Positions 5,672-8,493 of a DNA stretch of 8,493 bases are shown here, in pieces. The notes below the pieces were generated by a model, which worked only from the letters and a program-made list of their open reading frames with translations, had not been told where the DNA came from and ran no database searches. How positions within the stretch are numbered: the first letter of the stretch is position 1; each line of letters begins with the position of its first letter. The stretch is taken from contig MHEO01000016.1 in the NCBI GenBank assembly GCA_001803875.1, positions 11,098-19,590 of the forward strand, given 5' to 3'. The position numbers and the translations under genes were made by a program. Origin of the DNA: Nitrospirae bacterium RIFCSPHIGHO2_01_FULL_66_17. Its GTDB lineage: Bacteria; Nitrospirota; Nitrospiria; 2-01-FULL-66-17.

Positions 5672-6496
5672 ATGGCTCTGACAGATTCGCAGATCGAACG
5701 CTACAGCCGGCACCTGATTTTAAAGGAGGTCGGGGGCAAGGGCCAGAAGAAGATCGCGGACGCCAGGGTCTTCCTGGTGGGCGCGGGGGGGTTGGGGTCG
5801 CCCTCGGCGCTCTACCTCGCGGCGGCGGGCGTCGGGACGCTGGGTCTCATCGACGCCGACACCGTGGATCTGTCCAACCTCCAGCGCCAGATCCTGCACA
5901 CGACCGACCGCGTGGGCGTCCCCAAGGTCGAGTCGGCACGGCAAACGCTCTCGGCGTTGAACCCCGAGATCACGATCAACGTCCATCAGGATCGCATCTC
6001 GTCAGCCAACATCATGGACCTGATCCGCGACTACGACATCGTGCTGGACGGATCGGACAACTTTCCCACGCGGTTTCTCGTGAACGACGCATGCTTCTTT
6101 CTGAAAAAGACGCTGGTGTCGGGCAGCATCTTCCGGTTCGAGGGCCAGGTCGTCGTGATCAAGGCGCACCAGGGCTACCCCTGCTACCGCTGCCTGTACC
6201 CGGAGCCCCCGCCGCCGGGCCTCGTCCCCTCCTGCCAGGAAGCGGGCGTCCTGGGCGTGCTCGCCGGGACGATCGGCATCCTCCAGGCCGCCGAAACGCT
6301 CAAGGAAATTCTGGGCGTGGGCGACTCGTTGGCGAACGGACTGGTCATGTACGACGCGCTGGACATGATGTTCCGGACGCTCAAGACGCGGAAAAACCCG
6401 ACCTGCGCCCTGTGCGGGCCGACTCCCACGATCACCACGCTCCTCGACTACGAGCAGTCCTGCACCATGCCCTCCGCAGCCGGCACGTCCCGGTGA
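5672..6496 (+). CDS. moeB: E1-like adenylyltransferase, ThiF/MoeB family (second paralogue)
   Basis: A 274-residue paralogue of the E1-like enzyme at 3063, collinear with it without gaps for about 168 residues. It keeps YSRHLIL (11-17), GAGGLGSP (37-44), LSNLQRQ (67-73), D129 in DGSDNFPT, the zinc pairs C171-YR-C174 and C245-AL-C248, and C188 in PSCQEAGVLG. It again lacks a rhodanese domain. It has one extra residue before the first zinc pair and ends in a divergent tail (CTMPSAAGTSR). It starts 10 nt after the NIL gene, preceded by GGGG, and overlaps the JAMM protease as GTGA. Position implies that it activates the MoaD-like carrier at 5125 once its RR tail is cut. Cross-reaction with the ThiS-like carrier cannot be excluded. 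Confidence 0.9.
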   Translation: MALTDSQIERYSRHLILKEVGGKGQKKIADARVFLVGAGGLGSPSALYLAAAGVGTLGLIDADTVDLSNLQRQILHTTDRVGVPKVESARQTLSALNPEITINVHQDRISSANIMDLIRDYDIVLDGSDNFPTRFLVNDACFFLKKTLVSGSIFRFEGQVVVIKAHQGYPCYRCLYPEPPPPGLVPSCQEAGVLGVLAGTIGILQAAETLKEILGVGDSLANGLVMYDALDMMFRTLKTRKNPTCALCGPTPTITTLLDYEQSCTMPSAAGTSR

Positions 6497-6891
6497 AGAT
6501 TTCCAAACCCCTCGTCGAGGCGATGGTGGCCCACGCCGGGGAGACATATCCCGAGGAGTGCTGCGGACTGCTGGCGGGCGCCGTCGGGCGGCCGACGCAC
6601 CTGTACCGCATTCAGAACGTGCACGAAACCCCGAAGGTGTTTTACGAGATGGCGCCCAAGGAGCAGTTCTACGCGTTCAAGAACATGCGCCACAACGGCT
6701 TGAACCTCCTGGCCATCTACCACTCGCACCCCGAAAGCCCGGCCCGTCCGTCGCAGAGCGACATCCGCCTCGCCTACGATCCCGAGCCATGCTATCTCCT
6801 CATTTCGCTCCAGCAGCTCGACCAACCGCAGGTGCGCGCGTATCGAATTGTCGACGGCGCGGTGGCGGAAGAGCCGCTGGACGTGCTGTAA
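6493..6891 (+). CDS. M67-family JAMM/JAB metallopeptidase (Mec+/HcyD-like)
   Basis: A 132-residue zinc metalloprotease of the JAB1/MPN/Mov34 class, related to deubiquitinases. The JAMM residues are all present: E22 in PEECCGLLAG, H77 and H79 in YHSHP, S87 and D90 with the HxHP-x6-S-x2-D spacing. In Mycobacterium, Mec+ releases cysteine from the CysO-cysteine adduct; in Wolinella, HcyD both trims the carrier precursor and releases homocysteine. Both jobs fit here, because the MoaD-like carrier ends in GGRR. The GTG at 6493 overlaps the E1 stop; the frame is open further upstream, but those codons lie inside the E1 gene and do not belong to the family. It is the last gene of the cluster, ending 4 nt from the convergent mutM stop. 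Confidence 0.92.
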   Translation: MKISKPLVEAMVAHAGETYPEECCGLLAGAVGRPTHLYRIQNVHETPKVFYEMAPKEQFYAFKNMRHNGLNLLAIYHSHPESPARPSQSDIRLAYDPEPCYLLISLQQLDQPQVRAYRIVDGAVAEEPLDVL

Positions 6892-6895
6892 TCGC

Positions 6896-7705
6896 CTAGC
6901 CCGACGGCTGGCAGCGCGGACAGAAGAAGGCGGGCTGAGCGTCTTTTGCGGCCGGCAGCTTCTCGATCCGGGCGCCGCAGCGCCGCTTGCACGGACGACC
7001 CGCGCGTCCGTACACGCGAAACCGCTCTTGAAACCGCCCGGCCGCCCCGTCCGGCGTGCGGTAGTCGCGGATCGTCGACCCGCCCCACCGAATCCCCTGC
7101 CGGAGCGTCGTCTTGATCGCGCGGTACAGGGCCTCGCGTTGCGCCTCGCTCAGCCGCGAGGCCTCCCGGCGGGGATGCAAGCGCGCGGCGAAGAGCGCCT
7201 CGTTCGTGTAGATGTTCCCCAACCCGGCGAGGATCTTCTGGTTCATCAGGAGCGCCCGGAGCTGCCCGCGCCGGGCCGAGATAATCTCCCGCCAGGCGGC
7301 CCGCCGCAGCGCGAGGGCGTCCGGCGCCACGGTCAGCTCGTTCAGCGAGCGCACCAGACGCCACCCCCCGAACCGCCGCGCGTCGCGGTATTGCAGCTCC
7401 CACGGCTCGCCCGAGAGGGTGAGCACGGCGTGAGTGTGGGTGGGCCGCGGCGCGCCGCGCGGCGCGACCAGGCACTGCCCCGTCATCCCGAGGCGGATGA
7501 CGAGCCAAAGCGGGGGATCCAGCGCGACGAGGATCGACTTGCCGTGTCGGCGCACCTGCACGATCGCGCGCTTCGGCAGCGCCTCGACGCCGACATCCCC
7601 AGTCACAATATCCCGCCGCACCAGATCGAGGGTCTCGATCCTCCGCCCCACCAACACGGGTCTCAGGCGCCGGACGATCGATTCCACCTCCGGCAGCTCG
7701 GGCAC
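6896..7705 (-). CDS. mutM: Formamidopyrimidine-DNA glycosylase (Fpg/MutM)
   Basis: A base-excision repair glycosylase/AP lyase that removes 8-oxoguanine and formamidopyrimidines. The 269-residue protein has the N-terminal PELPEVE (catalytic P2 and E3 after Met removal), the catalytic-domain lysine K56 in RHGKSILV, the helix-two-turn-helix motif GLGNIYTNEALF and a C-terminal zinc finger with C239, C243, C262 and C265. The finger is unusual: CX3C-X18-CX2C instead of the common CX2C-X16-CX2C, and the arginine usually found five residues before the third cysteine is Gln257. GTG is the start because the processed N-terminal proline is essential. It begins one base after the tatC stop, so the two are co-transcribed. 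It converges with the JAMM gene with no clear terminator between. Confidence 0.95.
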   Translation of the reverse strand: MPELPEVESIVRRLRPVLVGRRIETLDLVRRDIVTGDVGVEALPKRAIVQVRRHGKSILVALDPPLWLVIRLGMTGQCLVAPRGAPRPTHTHAVLTLSGEPWELQYRDARRFGGWRLVRSLNELTVAPDALALRRAAWREIISARRGQLRALLMNQKILAGLGNIYTNEALFAARLHPRREASRLSEAQREALYRAIKTTLRQGIRWGGSTIRDYRTPDGAAGRFQERFRVYGRAGRPCKRRCGARIEKLPAAKDAQPAFFCPRCQPSG

Positions 7706-7706
7706 G

Positions 7707-8462
7707 CTAAACCCCGGCGGGGGCGGTTTCTGCGGCGGGCCTCCGCCGCCCGAACAGCCTCGCGCCGAGGATGCCGATCTCGTACAGCACCGTCAACGGC
7801 ACGAGCATGACGGCCAGGTTGAAGATGTCGGAGGTGGGCGTGAGGATGGCCGCGAGAATGGCGTTGACGAGCAGCGCGTAGCGCCGATTTTTTGCCAGGA
7901 GGGCGGGCGTGACCAGACCCATCCGACCGGCGAGCGTCACCGCGAGCGGCACCTCGAAGATCAGACCGAACGCGAGGTAGAACTTGATCGCGAAATCGAC
8001 GTACATCCCGGCAGAGAGCATGGGCTTGAGGCCGCGGTCGACCCCGAAACCGATCAGGAACGTGAGAGCAAAGGGCAGCGCAACCAGACCGCAGAATGCG
8101 AGTCCCACGAGGAAGAACAGGTACGAGGCGATGAGGAACGCAGCCCCGTAGCGGCGCTCGGGACGGTAGAGCCCCGGCGCGACGAACCGCCAGATCTGGT
8201 AGAACACAAGGGGGAGGACCACCAAAAGGCCGACCGCAAGCGAGATCTTGAGCGACGCCCAGAAGGGCTCGGTCGGCGCCAGAAAGTACAGATCGGACCC
8301 GAGCGGCCTGACCAGCCACGCCAGGATCGCGTCGGAGAACGCAAATGCGCCCGCCGCCGCCGCGACCACTCCAACCCCGGAGACGATCAACCGGCGCCGC
8401 AACTCCGCGAGGTGATCCCACAGAGGCATTCGTCCCCCGACCTCGTCGCACTCAGACGTCAT
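7707..8462 (-). CDS. tatC: Sec-independent protein translocase subunit TatC
   Basis: TatC is the polytopic receptor for twin-arginine signal peptides and assembles with TatA/B to export folded proteins across the inner membrane. The product is 251 residues with six hydrophobic segments expected. Family marks are PLWDHLAELRRRL (13-25), PTEPF with E65 followed by K72, PLVFYQIWRFVAPGLYRPERR (84-104, including conserved E102), IFEVPLAVTLAGRMGLVT and ILTPTSDIFN. The ATG at 8462 overlaps the end of a possible TatB-like frame; an internal ATG at 8429 (residue 12) has a better G-rich site (GGGGGA) and would give 240 residues starting MPLWDHL, so the start is uncertain. The next gene, mutM, follows after one base. 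Confidence 0.95.
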   Translation of the reverse strand: MTSECDEVGGRMPLWDHLAELRRRLIVSGVGVVAAAAGAFAFSDAILAWLVRPLGSDLYFLAPTEPFWASLKISLAVGLLVVLPLVFYQIWRFVAPGLYRPERRYGAAFLIASYLFFLVGLAFCGLVALPFALTFLIGFGVDRGLKPMLSAGMYVDFAIKFYLAFGLIFEVPLAVTLAGRMGLVTPALLAKNRRYALLVNAILAAILTPTSDIFNLAVMLVPLTVLYEIGILGARLFGRRRPAAETAPAGV

Positions 8463-8493
8463 GGGTCGGGGTGTTCGACGGCGGCGGCTCGGC
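8452..8493 (-). CDS. Possible C-terminal tail of a TatA/TatB-like protein (partial)
   Basis: Thirteen codons enter from the right edge and read AEPPPSNTPTHDV before a TGA at 8454-8452. A proline/alanine-rich, unstructured tail is typical of TatA/TatB C-termini, and tatA or tatB often precedes tatC. The frame would overlap the upstream tatC start by 11 nt. The evidence is position plus composition only, and it could be chance read-through of non-coding sequence. Confidence 0.3.
   Translation of the reverse strand, partial: AEPPPSNTPTHDV

Noticed and set aside
5125..6496. Molybdopterin synthesis (MoaD/MoeB) role for module B
   Set aside because: No moaE, moaA, moaC or mogA in the window, and the carrier's GGRR tail and adjacent JAMM protease fit an amino acid sulfur-transfer system.

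Overview
This is a high-GC bacterial chromosomal window with three blocks. The gene families (mraZ-rsmH, tatC, mutM) are clearly bacterial. The GC-rich short palindromic repeats and the double sulfur-carrier cluster would fit a Desulfobacterota, Nitrospirota or NC10-like environmental lineage, but I cannot fix the taxon from sequence alone.

Block 1 (1-1621, minus strand) is the start of a dcw division and cell-wall operon: mraZ, then rsmH with a GTGA stop/start overlap, then the N-terminus of an FtsL-like membrane protein running off the window edge. A near-consensus sigma-70 promoter lies upstream of mraZ. It is followed by three TGGGN-type pentamers spaced exactly 10 bp apart, which look like the MraZ autoregulatory operator.

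Block 2 (about 1622-6891, plus strand) is the main interest: a ubiquitin-like sulfur-carrier / E1 / JAB-protease cluster, apparently two paralogous modules side by side. Module A is a ThiS-like carrier ending in GGGG, a cysteine synthase and an E1-like adenylyltransferase. Module B is a threonine-synthase-like PLP enzyme, a MoaD-like carrier ending in GGRR, a free-standing NIL-domain protein, a second E1-like adenylyltransferase and an M67/JAMM metalloprotease. By analogy with the MoeZ-CysO-CysM-Mec+ pathway of Mycobacterium and the HcyS-HcyF-HcyD-MetY pathway of Wolinella, each E1 should adenylate its carrier's C-terminal glycine for conversion to a thiocarboxylate. The PLP enzymes would add this to an activated amino acid, and the JAMM protease would release the product and trim the GGRR tail. 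Module A points to cysteine. The NIL protein and the ThrC-like enzyme make homocysteine or another C4 product a plausible, untested output for module B. A strong promoter and a 150-nt leader precede module A. A GTAGGGGCGGG palindrome occurs upstream of the cluster and again at the cysteine synthase stop codon.

Block 3 (6896-8493, minus strand) converges on the cluster with a 4-nt gap. It holds the probable C-terminal tail of a TatA/B-like protein, tatC, and mutM one base after tatC. The MutM zinc finger has non-canonical spacing and lacks a conserved arginine.
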